A stretch of DNA of 64,000 nucleotides from Lepeophtheirus salmonis (lineage: Eukaryota > Arthropoda > Copepoda > Siphonostomatoida > Caligidae): NCBI RefSeq assembly GCF_016086655.4, contig NC_052134.2, positions 2,356,001-2,420,000 on the forward strand. The letters run 5' to 3'. The notes beneath the pieces were generated by a model. The model did not search any database. It saw only the letters and a program-made list of their open reading frames with translations, and was not told where the DNA came from. This document shows positions 13,090 through 22,396 of this stretch, in pieces. The position numbers were made by a program, and so were the translations under genes. Every line of letters begins with the position of its first letter. Position 1 is the stretch's first letter.

Positions 13090-13868
13090 ACAAAAGGTCA
13101 AAGCATCAGTGAGCCGCATTCAAATGAGACAAGGTGGAATGGAATATTTGATGGGGTTTTGGACATTTCTAGATCTCTTGAAAAAAGTAGTGGGGAACTT
13201 CATAAGTTATTTGACAATCTTGGATTGAAATATTTAACCAAAGCAGTGATAGACTTAATTATTGAGTGCATTTTGTGTTTTATGGAATTTGCAGCTGCCC
13301 TAAATATCTGGCAAGGTGAGATGAATATGTTTTTAGGCTTAATTTTTCCTTAACTTTCAGTGGTAAAGAAATAACTCAAAATTGTGATGCCATTTTTAAA
13401 ATTTGCAAGGTTCTAGTCCAGGCTTTATTACCTGGAATTCAATATCAAAGATTTGGGCACCTTTTTAAAGATAAGATCCACTTGTTAGCTACAGCTACAC
13501 ATCCATTATTGAAAGATTTTGAATATTTTAGTGATTCTGCAGAATTACAAGAATTTTTGAAAAAATTCTATGTGGATAAAGTTAGCCTTCTCCTCCAAAC
13601 TGAGATTGTTTGTGACAATCCTGATGATTTAGTATATCAATTGCATAATTACATAGGTTTTTTTTCGATGAAGAACAAATTCCAAAGAAATATAACCACC
13701 GCTGAAATTGTAGAAAATTGTATGACTTTAGAAGACATTTCTTTAGATCTTTTAAAATCTTTCCCAAAAAAAGAATTCTACAAAATAATATAACACTGCC
13801 GGCCTGACCTACCGTTGAAAGAGTATTTACAAAGGGTGGTCAAATATTTAAAGGTAGATGTCAAAGTT
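13090..13868 (+). pseudogene. hAT transposase pseudogene (Ac/hobo type)
   Basis: Joining frames by eye recovers a hAT transposase C-terminal half. It contains an ETRWNGIFDGVLD segment at about 13125 (the TRWNS motif of hAT enzymes), then a helical block to 13353. A segment LLATATHPLLKDFEYF follows at about 13480, with an acidic helical run to 13790. The dimerisation hallmark comes last: TLPA, a stop, then PTVERVFTKGGQIFKG at 13793-13850. hAT transposases catalyse cut-and-paste transposition in the nucleus and this C-terminal region mediates dimerisation. At least two stops (after 13350 and at 13805) and two frameshifts (13351-13375, 13787-13793) make it inactive. The first catalytic Asp and the BED zinc finger expected upstream are not seen. 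A run of A follows at about 13884-13901. Confidence 0.78.
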
Positions 13869-14500
13869 TAAAGGAAGAAAATTAAAAAAAAAAAAAAAAA
13901 AAACTTTTATTAATGAATTTAATATTTCATAGTTAAAACAATGTATTAATCATTTTATGGATTTTTTATTTTAAATATAATTTTAGATATTTAAGTTTGA
14001 TTTATTCTTGTTTCTTATATGTCTTATTTCCTTCGGATAAATTTCCTCATTTCATTTGCAATTATTAGGAGTTGTCAAATTCAAATACGGCTATACGAGC
14101 GGAAATTTAGGGGTTTAATAGATCATTACATGTGTTTTTTATAATTTTAATAAGGTTGGCTCTTAAAGTGTTTAAAAGTTATCAACTAGAAACTCCTTTC
14201 AAACAAAGAAATAAAAGGAATCAAGGATACAAAATGTGTATCAGTTAAATTATAATTTACTATTCATCTCATCAGTTTATTTTGATACAATCATATGTAT
14301 CTATATGAACATATGCATGGTGGTTCAATAATGATAAATGTAAAAAAATACTAATAAACATCTATATACCTATAGATCTATTTGACTTCAGTTCGTATTT
14401 GACTACAAGGTTATTTGTGTGTAAATCATGTTCTCGAAAGTTGGAGAAGCTTTTTCTAGTTGATATGACGGAGGAAAAGTACCAGAAAGGTTGTTTTTTT
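13869..14500. other. AT-rich non-coding stretch
   Basis: No gene or element is recognised beyond the A run at about 13884-13901. Confidence 0.5.
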
Positions 14501-14504
14501 GGGA

Positions 14505-14660
14505 GTCATAAGCAAAATCCTGTCTTGAACTCGGAGTAGAATCGAGGATCCACACGGTATAATTCATACCTCGTCTTTGTTATATATGAAATTGGATTTG
14601 TGTTTATTTGCTTTCTTTTCACAGCTGCTTGCAGCTGATCTAATATTACGTCATGAAACG
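14505..14660 (+). repeat. dispersed repeat family S, copy 1
   Basis: The core AACTCGGAGTAGAATCGAGG (14528) recurs with few changes at 14887, 21160 (inverted), 35597 (inverted) and 51657. A second block, CAGCTGCTTGCAGCTGATCT at about 14622-14641, also follows the core at 47.2 and 51.7 kb. No coding frame or TIR was found, so a SINE-like or MITE-like origin is possible. Confidence 0.55.
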
Positions 14661-14859
14661 GTTTATACTATATTCATAGGCAGATTTATAGAAAATATGA
14701 CCTAGAAGGCGAGGAAAGTTGGCAATCCAAACAATGTTGTTGTTTTTTTGTTTTTTTTCACCATTGTTATAATTTTACTTCAGTTATTGTGGAAAGAACA
14801 TATATGTATAAAGTACTTCTGTTCATGGAAAAAAGAGAGTAATACTATGGATTTGTTTG

Positions 14860-14950
14860 GAAGTGATAAATGGTAGTCCTTGTTGGACTCGGAGTAGAAT
14901 TGAGGATCAAATCAGAGTATTTCTAGTCTATGTCCTTGCTTTTGTACAGT
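14860..14950 (+). repeat. dispersed repeat family S, copy 2
   Basis: GTTGGACTCGGAGTAGAATT at about 14882 is followed by GAGGATCAAATCAGAGTATT and CTATGTCCTTGC. It lies about 350 bp downstream of copy 1 in the same orientation, just before the hAT element. Confidence 0.55.
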
Positions 14951-14966
14951 TTTCCATGGTCTAGAG

Positions 14967-15583
14967 CAGTGGTTCTCAAATGGGGGTATGCGTACCCCTT
15001 GGGATACTTGGAAGCACTTCATGGATACATGAGAAGTTCAAAGAATATTTTAAAAGTGGTACATAACTCAGGGACATCCGCAGGGGGTGGACTGGAGGGG
15101 CTGTAGCCCTCCAAACCAATATAGAAATTTTTGTTTTTACCAGAAAATGTAATATTTGAGTTTTGTTTTTTTTTAATTAAATTTTCTCTGAATAGCTATG
15201 GATTTTTAAACTTTTCTTCAAAATATGTAATTTTTTTCCCAAAAATTTTATAATTGAAATTTTTTGGGAAAAAATTTAATCTTGTTTGGACACCTGTTGA
15301 TTTGATTTTTTTTTTTTTTTTTTTTTTAAATATTTTGAGAGTAAATATGGATTTTGAATTTTTTTGTTTAAATATGTTTGTTTTTTTTGTAAATACCTTT
15401 GGTTTTTGACTTATTTTTTGCAAAAATTTAATTTTTGGATATCTTTTCAAAATATTTCCAATAAAATTCTGCGGAGGCCCCTCTCACTTAAGCTAAAAAT
15501 GCTTGGTGCTAGTAAGGGGTAAGTTGGATTAAATACATATTTTACAAGTGGTACATCACTAAAACAAAGGTTGAGAATCCGTG
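14967..15583. mobile_element. hAT non-autonomous element, copy 1, with target duplication
   Basis: The left terminus CAGTGGTTCTCAA and the right terminus TTGAGAATCCGTG are imperfect inverted repeats. They are flanked on both sides by the identical octamer GTCTAGAG (14959-14966 and 15584-15591), the 8-bp target duplication typical of hAT elements. Inside are a GTACCCCTTGGGATACTTGG segment next to the left end, a GC-rich block at 15064-15115 (CCGCAGGGGGTGGACTGGAG) and a T/A-rich filler of short AATTTTTGAATTTTTT-like units to 15460. AAGTGGTACATCACTAAAAC precedes the right end. The minus-strand Lys-rich open frame inside is only the complement of T runs. It would need a transposase supplied in trans. 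Confidence 0.88.
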
Positions 15584-15591
15584 GTCTAGAG

Positions 15592-16530
15592 TACCAAAGT
15601 TGGGCAAATTTTCATTTAGAGGACTTCATTAAATAAATTGCTGTTTCGTTAATTGACAAACTCCAGAAAAGTACTTTTTCTAAAGTTTAATAGTTATTTA
15701 AACTATTAATAGGTATGTACATACCATCAAAATATAAGTTTTTTCACAATACGCCATCTCAAAATCATGAACAATTTTTTCGATTTTTTAGTCAGCTATT
15801 AATTTTTTACTTTTTTACTCCTTATTTGTGAAAAAAATGGTATATATCAATTTAATTGAAAATTCGCTTATTACTGATTTTTGATGTCATGTGTGTTTAC
15901 AAATTGTAAATATCAATATAATGACGTCATATTGATATTAATATGTTTCCTATATACACAACAAGAATAAATAAAAAAATGCTCCATATAAAAAGACTAA
16001 AAAACGACGGCCCCATTCTCGATTGAAATATTCGTTCAAATTGGGTTAGAATATATCACCTGTCATAATTTGACCACAAATTTTGATAAAACTGCATATT
16101 TATCACGGAGTTATCTCACCACTACAAAAAATTACATTGTATTTGTCATCAACTATCGATTTTTCTACTTCTTTCCTGCTGTTAAATATTTTAATTTACG
16201 TTGATTGGTTTCATTTTAATTAGATCTCAATTTTATGGTGTGAACAATTACCATCAATTAACTATTGATTTATAATTCTATTATTGTGAAGAATTTGGTA
16301 AACTACCGATTGATTTTGGACCTTTCTTTTGGAGGAAGGGTTGCGAGATACAATAAAGGGGATGAACATGACAATTTTGACAATTTTCTTATTTTAATAT
16401 TAAAAAAACACAAAACAATATATTATTATATCGATAAAAATTGCCTAACAATTGAAATTGAAAATATATTACTTAAAACAGTATGATTGTTTTACAAGTA
16501 TTGAGCTACACGACCACGGGGACGACAGAT
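15592..16530. other. AT-rich non-coding stretch with a palindrome
   Basis: The palindrome at 15908-15940 is the only structure seen. A weak frame at 16265-16486 has no motif. Confidence 0.5.
15908..15940. repeat. near-palindrome centred on TGACGTCA
   Basis: AATATCAATAT is followed by AATGACGTC and then ATATTGATATT, so the CRE-like octamer at 15922-15929 sits at the centre of a longer inverted repeat with a three-base interruption. It could be a dimeric binding site or only an AT-rich palindrome. Confidence 0.5.
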
Positions 16531-16533
16531 ACC

Positions 16534-16743
16534 TCAACAACAACTACAATTTATCTCAACAAATTCATCTTGAGCCGACTCAGTAAGTCCAAATTGCTTT
16601 TCCATGAGTTTATTTATGAGTTTCAACTTTTTGATTTCAACTTCCACGATTTTCTTATTCAACTGTAGACTCTTATCTATGTACTCTCTAAATATCCTAC
16701 GAAGCACGGGATCTTCACTTATGAGAAGGTCAATTATATCCAT
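16534..16743 (-). CDS. small charged coiled-coil protein, paralogue A of a tandem pair
   Basis: This 69-residue frame starts MDIIDLLISEDPVLR and continues as a highly charged helix (LNKKIVEVEIKKLKLINK) before a short Cys-rich tail ending CSCC. I do not recognise the family. Residues 3-51 align without gaps to the product of 17226-17462 at about 15 of 49 identical positions, including ED, LR, Y, K-x-L-x-L and LxEK. This suggests a tandem duplicate. A strong 3' splice site (16805-16832) lies 62 nt upstream of the ATG, so this may be a downstream exon with its 5' UTR elsewhere. No canonical AATAAA was found close downstream. It could instead be the helical C-terminal exon of a larger protein such as a Myb/SANT-type factor, or a decayed copy. 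Confidence 0.45.
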   Translation of the reverse strand: MDIIDLLISEDPVLRRIFREYIDKSLQLNKKIVEVEIKKLKLINKLMEKQFGLTESAQDEFVEINCSCC

Positions 16744-16804
16744 TATTTTTGCCCCTTTACTTTTTATTTATTAAGAATTGATGAGGGCAATCAGGTGCAA
16801 ATTA

Positions 16805-16832
16805 CCTGCAAGGAGAAAAAAGAAAAGAAAAC
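16805..16832 (-). promoter_or_regulatory. candidate 3' splice site
   Basis: On the minus strand a pyrimidine run (TTTTCTTTTCTTTTTTCTCC) leads directly into TTGCAG, with exon sequence beginning GTAATTTGC. The tract is almost uninterrupted, which fits a genuine acceptor for the exon carrying the 16743 ATG. No matching donor could be chosen upstream. Confidence 0.45.
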
Positions 16833-17171
16833 ATAGGTAAATACCAAAGTAATGGCGTCTTATTATGACTGTCATTGTATTTCTTTATAATAATAACATC
16901 ATAAATTGAAAGTACATTTATGTAGGAAGCAAAAAAGAGTAGTATCCTTAGGGCTCTCAAGTTTTGAAATCAAGTGGACATCATACAACGTAAGGCCATT
17001 ACATAGTGTAAGTACATTATTCAAACGAGCTCTTAAATTGCCTTATTTTGACCCAGTTATGACGGAGATAATTGAAACATGATTGTTCTTAATCCACCAT
17101 TTTAAACTGTCGATAATTGAGTTCAATTGCTACGTGAGTCGTGAGATGTGATGGAAAATGTGTGAGAGCCC

Positions 17172-17177
17172 TTTATT
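17172..17177 (-). terminator. poly(A) signal downstream of paralogue B
   Basis: AATAAA on the minus strand lies about 49 nt after the stop codon of the 17226-17462 frame, in the context ACTAATAAAGGG. In an AT-rich region this hexamer arises often by chance, but the placement fits a short 3' UTR. Confidence 0.4.
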
Positions 17178-17225
17178 AGTTATTTATACATAAGTATTTA
17201 AGGAGTGATGTTGAGTGGTGATCCA

Positions 17226-17462
17226 TCAATAAGGATGAGCATATGCCGGTTGACCCATATACGGAGGCTCTGTAACGGTTGACCTCTGTGATAGCTTCTT
17301 TTCTAACAATTGCGTCTCATATTCGGCTTGTTTGAGTCTTTCCTCTTTCAACATGATTTCTAACTTGAGATTTTTGGACAAATATGATTTGTATTCCATC
17401 CTAAGGAGGCTGTCCTCGCGGATTATGTTATCAAAGGCAGCAGTGCTTAGTGTAAAATCCAT
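17226..17462 (-). CDS. small charged coiled-coil protein, paralogue B of a tandem pair
   Basis: This 78-residue frame begins MDFTLSTAAFDNIIREDSLL and runs through a long Lys/Glu-rich helix (KNLKLEIMLKEERLKQAEYE) to a tail rich in Pro, Tyr and Ala that ends AHPY. By eye the coding stretch is clearly less AT-rich than its surroundings, as expected for real coding sequence. An AATAAA signal follows the stop by about 49 nt. It is a gap-free match to paralogue A, which lies 482 bp downstream on the same strand. The ATG at 17462 was chosen because paralogue A also starts with MD a few residues before the conserved ED..LR motif. The helix resembles C-terminal helices of Myb/SANT or MADF-type regulators in general style only; function is unknown. 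Confidence 0.5.
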   Translation of the reverse strand: MDFTLSTAAFDNIIREDSLLRMEYKSYLSKNLKLEIMLKEERLKQAEYETQLLEKKLSQRSTVTEPPYMGQPAYAHPY

Positions 17463-19379
17463 TTTCTGTGTATATTGATGTAGGTGTAGCTTATTTGATG
17501 GAGTAACTCCTACTGAGGAAATCCGTGTAAAAAAATGAATAATTGTTTATCTTTTTTTCGTGTTGTTACAATTATTCATAAAACTAAGCTTTGCTTATCA
17601 AATTTTATTAATTCAATGTATTGTACATATTTATTTTTAGTAACTAAAAAAATCGATGAAAATGATTTCACAATTAAAAGACTTCAGAAATTAATAGAAT
17701 ACCACTCCAAATCTCTTGTTATACCTCAAACATAATTAAGTATTAATGGTTGTCGGAAAAGTTTCGACACCAAAGTGAAGATGACAGTACTCGTAAATTT
17801 AAACTCGTCACATGTATCAAGCATCTCACCAAAGATTTGGCTCAATGTAATATTAGTTTGAGTAAGTTGATGTGAGTGTCTTTGTGAAAATAAACAAAAA
17901 AAGAGTAATGAGCTGTCAATGAAGATTTGTTTTTAATGGTATGACTTTTAAATAGATTCAAACAATTGGAAACATATATAGGCTTTTTGTACTAAAGTTT
18001 GACTCGTCAAAGTCAATCCTGCTCGGACTAATTGAGGCAAAAACAATGTATTGTGAATAATTATTTGGCAGAGAAAAAGGCGGAGTACTATATGGACGGA
18101 TTACAGAGAAACAGAGAACATTCCTGGGAGAAGTTTGGTGAGTTACAAAGGGACTATCCTTCAAAAAATAATCAAAATGCAGAAAAAATATCTTGGATTT
18201 TTGTTAAGTTAGATACTTTTCAGACAAATTCAACCAAAATTATACAAAAACGTAGCATTGCATACTACATGAATGAAAATATCTTTTTTTTAAATCCTAG
18301 AAACTGTTAGTCAAGAATTTTTGTGGATAATATTTTCTCATGTTTACTGATTAATGATCAGATAAGACTTCCCTTTGGCATGTAAAAAGAAGAAAAGAAA
18401 AACATGATGGAAAAAAATGAAAAAATCTCATTATTTCCATTTCTCAATTAGATTAGAAACATTTCAAAACGGACAACCCAAGATGGAAAGAAAAGGATTC
18501 AAACCACATATTATACATAGTCTTCCTTACTTGCTACATATGTCAAGTTCTGGATATACATAAGGTGGATGGGGATAACTGGAACAGTTGTATCAGGTCT
18601 CAAACAACAAAAAAGTTAAAGCCACCTTATTGTTATAACAATTATATTTTGGTGAGCATCATTTGATTATAAAAAAGAGAGCATGTTGACCAGAGGTCGG
18701 TTTTTAGGGGATAATATTTGGAAATTAATATATTTACGAATCAAATATGAACAAATTATATTCGTGTCCCGGATTTTGATCAAATAATTAGATCTTCAAC
18801 TGTTTGTACATCGAAAAACCAGACAGCTTTGAATTTATAAAAAAGTATCTGTACAGCTCACGCAAGACATGAAAAAAAGTATGTCCAGTTACAAGAACCA
18901 GTGGGTAAATGGTCGCCCTAATGGGGCGTGAGCGTTGTTTACTTATATTAGTTTGTAAACAAAGCGACAGAGAGTGGTGCCATCTAGTGTCAAAATAATA
19001 CAACATCATTTATGATAATATTATCCATAAAAATATAAAATTCAGTGTGGGTATAAGTGTCCTTCATGGGTGACCACACCGTTGTGCCTATGAGGCTGAA
19101 ATTTCGAATGGGTGCCTCCTTTGAATCTTGACAGACTAAAATGGGGGTTGGGATTGAGTTATAAATAAAAAAGAGTAATAGTAAAAAAGAAAAACGCTCA
19201 GAACAACGTCACGAAGGAACAATTCTAGCTTCTTTAAGGACGGACAAGTGGGGCTGGACTAACTGGGTCATCTCTAGAGAATTCTTTTTAAAGGGAGGTC
19301 CTCCAAAAGTAGAATTCTCGCCTTTTTTTGGTGTGAATTGATCTTAAATTATTATGAAAATAAGTATATACGCATTTAA
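17463..19379. other. stretch without a recognised gene
   Basis: A 92-codon frame at 18032-18310 is charged at its start and decays into low complexity; I cannot support it. A GC-richer segment at about 18850-18990 (minus-strand frame 18788-19009) has no motif I know. Confidence 0.4.
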
Positions 19380-19560
19380 ATATAATTATAGTACTTTTTC
19401 CTTTTTATAGCAATAATTCATTCTCTCACTCCAAAATCATTTAACAAGAAGCATCAACTCTCTTATTTCAGTAATACCATATTTCTCGCTCCTGCCTTCT
19501 CCTCGCCCTCTTACACAAATGCCATCTCTAAATATGTATAATACTGATTATTGAGAAAGA
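19380..19560 (+). repeat. dispersed repeat family P, copy 1
   Basis: Blocks TAGCAATAATTCATTCTCTC, the TCTCGCTCCTGCCTTCTCCTC region and CAAATGCCATCTCTA occur in the same order at about 43205-43350 and 62225-62370 with moderate divergence. The repeat is pyrimidine-rich. No terminal repeat was identified. Confidence 0.5.
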
Positions 19561-21119
19561 AATATACATCTTTTTTTGTCAATTTGTCTTTGTGATATTG
19601 GATAAAAACTGATTTTTCTGCGATATAATTCTAATTATATCTGAATTTGCTCTAATACATTGATAGTGAATAGCTCAGCACAATTAGAGATCAAGTTATT
19701 TATTCCTCAAAAATTATTAAATAATATATTTAGCTTAATTTCTAACTCAAACTGAATTTTGCTAAACTCTTACAAACGTCCCTGGCTCTCGATATGGATG
19801 CAACATTCGACGTGCATTTTGTGGAAAAACTAAAGACTGACATAACTTCTAAATAGATTTAAACAGATGTTGGTATGTTGTCTTAAATTTAGCCACTCTG
19901 AGTTAAACTAGCTCTGAACAATTGAGCAATAATAGAAATTAATGCAATTCTACCAGGTTTCGTCTACAAACATACCCAGACCTGTATAAAATAGGACCTA
20001 GAACGCATGTGAGATTTTTCAAGTTGGTAATCTTAGCAATACGTTATATATTCCAAAGTTTTTATCATAATTATACAATTCTTGAAGAGAAAACATCCCA
20101 GTATAAAGTAAGCAGATTTATGTCTAAGACTGAGAGTCCCACTAATGACTTCTTCCGGATTTCCTCACTCCCTGATATTAGTTAACTAATCTAATAATTC
20201 CTCATGACACCCAACTTGCTCTCCTCTAAAACATCCTCCGTGTTATCAAGACATTTTTCCATTTCTTTAATTTTTACGTTTCAACAGGTCATATTTAATG
20301 CAATTCTACTTATGTGTCATATCAATGAATCCAGCCACTTTATCAAAATAAACTTATAGTATTTGATTTCCTCTCTTAGCAAAGATTAAATACAAATCAA
20401 CCAATGTTTGCACACAAATTATAATAATTAATCATAATTAAGGTGATGAATGACGAGTGGATTTAGAGGGAAAAGGTATCCAATGAAAATAATTGGTCTA
20501 TACACAAATATATATGATTATACATATTTATGGTACATTAAACCCTGTTGATTATTTCATAAATAGTTGTTTTGTGTAACAAAACCACTATTGAATTTAT
20601 GAACCACGTTTGACGTAGCGCAAGTAGTTGATGAAGACAAATAGTATATATAAAAGCCATAGAGTAATTGAATGTAATCCATCATTGATCAAAAATACAA
20701 GTGGAAAATGAACTATATTTGTCTATAAATTAAAAGTAAATTGAATGTGTGTTACATATTTACAAGACATTTATATTTTTCTGTTAACTACCAATGTTTC
20801 TCTTCCTTTTATTTGTGCTCTGAACTGGTTGAACATTAATTACTTTGTTCTTTTCTTGTAACCCTTCAACAACCCTTTCTTATATTTGATGAATAATTAG
20901 AAAGTTTGAAAGACGGGACTGCACAAACGGATGACAATGAGCATAGATGAAAATAATATTACACACCGTAATGATTTGATAAAAAATGGAAAATTAACGT
21001 GGTCCTCCCAAATAATTTTAAGAATGTTTGGGAGAAGTTTTAGCTTTCATGACCTTTCATTAAACGAGCTAAGATCAGCTGTGAGATTACGCAATTAAAC
21101 ACAAACCCCACTTCATATC
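19561..21119. other. AT-rich non-coding stretch
   Basis: I see nothing supportable here. A CAGCTGTGAGATTACG segment near 21075 may be the distal end of the inverted family S copy that follows. Confidence 0.5.
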
Positions 21120-21240
21120 AAACAATGATATAGCCTCGGTTTTACTCCAACGTTGATCCTAAATTCTACTCCAAGTCCAAAAGTCCTACAAAGACTTGGA
21201 GTTATAACAACCTTACAAATGCTCAGAGTTAATTTCGTCT
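21120..21240 (-). repeat. dispersed repeat family S, inverted copy
   Basis: On the minus strand, GGACTTGGAGTAGAATTTAG at about 21156-21175 matches the family core, preceded by GTTATAACTCCAAGTC as in the 35.6 and 51.6 kb copies. Confidence 0.5.
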
Positions 21241-21924
21241 GTCCCTCACTAGTAATTAATGTATAGATATTTGTTTTCTCGTCAATAATTACAGCTTTGG
21301 AAATTAGAAAAACGTCTACTCATGTAGTAATTCCATTATAATATTATTTTAATCTATTGTCATGAGTACTTTACTTTTAGATAATCAAAATTATCATTTA
21401 GCAGCAAAAAGTGTTTTAAAAAAAAATTATAGTAATTGAAAAATAAATTTAACGATAAAAAATATGGTTTTACATAATGATGGTTACTTGCCTTTCGTGC
21501 TAATTCATAGGTGTGATGCAGTGGCGTCGGAGATTAGGACCTCACATTTCTTTGTTAGTTGTAATTTGTCGTTGAAAGCGCGTGATTTAATTTTTTAGCA
21601 ATATTTCATAAAACAGTTTTTGAGGAATTATGAGAGAAAAACCAGTGAGATTACAATATAAAAAAATAAAAAATATATATATATACGTAGAGTGTATATG
21701 GAAGCTTTTGGTTTATATTTCATTGCTATGACAAAATAAATAATGACCATTTTCGAAATAGGACTGTACGGTCCAGCCAGGAATTGGATTGGTTATTTCA
21801 AACAGACCTATTAGGCGTGTAGGCAAAAAATTATAATTATTCTTCATATTTTGCGTTTAGTTGTTTCAAATTATATACTTTCCCGGTACTTTTTAGTCAA
21901 AAAGGGTAAAATCTACTTGCATTC

Positions 21925-22396
21925 AGGGCTTGATTGCATATATTGAATGCAATAGTGGCTCAGACTCTGAATGGTCTGATCTTGATTTTCGAGATCTTGA
22001 CAATCTCCTGCCTAACGAGGAAATTCCTGACTGAACTCTAGATAAATTTGGAAAAAGATATATGCTCTATTGGAAAATATGCAATCCTGTCCCGGCCCAG
22101 GAAGAGTAAAAATCACCGTCCCTATTGGAAAAAAGAATTCTAGATAGACGATGTACAATCATCAGTCCCTATATTTCTTGATCGGAATGAAGAAAAAAGA
22201 TTATATGTCCCGAGTTGATTATTGCGAGAGTTTAATTCCTAATGATCTTCTGGAGAAGATCTCGGAACGATCGAATCTTTATTCATGCCAGAGAGATGTA
22301 AATAAGCACACATTTGGGGCATGCAACAATGTCAATATTAGATCAAGATTTGACACTAGATTACATCGGGTACTTTCCAGAAATACCTCAAAGTAA
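21925..22396 (+). pseudogene. piggyBac-derived (PGBD-type) transposase N-terminal fragment
   Basis: An acidic stretch (SGSDSEWSDLDFRDLDN, about 21951-22001) is followed by a stop and then a frame with HRPYWKKEF and a DVQSS...FLDRNEE region. After a frameshift near 22190 comes SLIPNDLLEKISERSNLYS (about 22229-22284). This order is that of the N-terminal part of PGBD proteins: acidic head, WKKKDF-like motif, short linker, then a helix ending in E-x2-N-x-Y-x2-Q. The catalytic DDE/D core expected downstream is absent. At least two stops and one frameshift make it dead. PiggyBac enzymes move DNA at TTAA targets; no matching TIR was seen. Confidence 0.62.

Noticed and set aside
13310..13357. Possible 48-bp intron (GTGAGATG...TTTCAG) in the 13 kb hAT pseudogene
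   Set aside because: Splicing would lead at once to a stop, while reading through gives residues that fit the hAT pattern better.
15196..15450. Lys-rich minus-strand ORF
   Set aside because: It is the complement of T-rich filler inside the hAT non-autonomous element.
18788..19009. 73-codon minus-strand ORF in a less AT-rich patch
   Set aside because: Looks like old coding or repeat sequence, but no domain or second copy was found, so it was not called.
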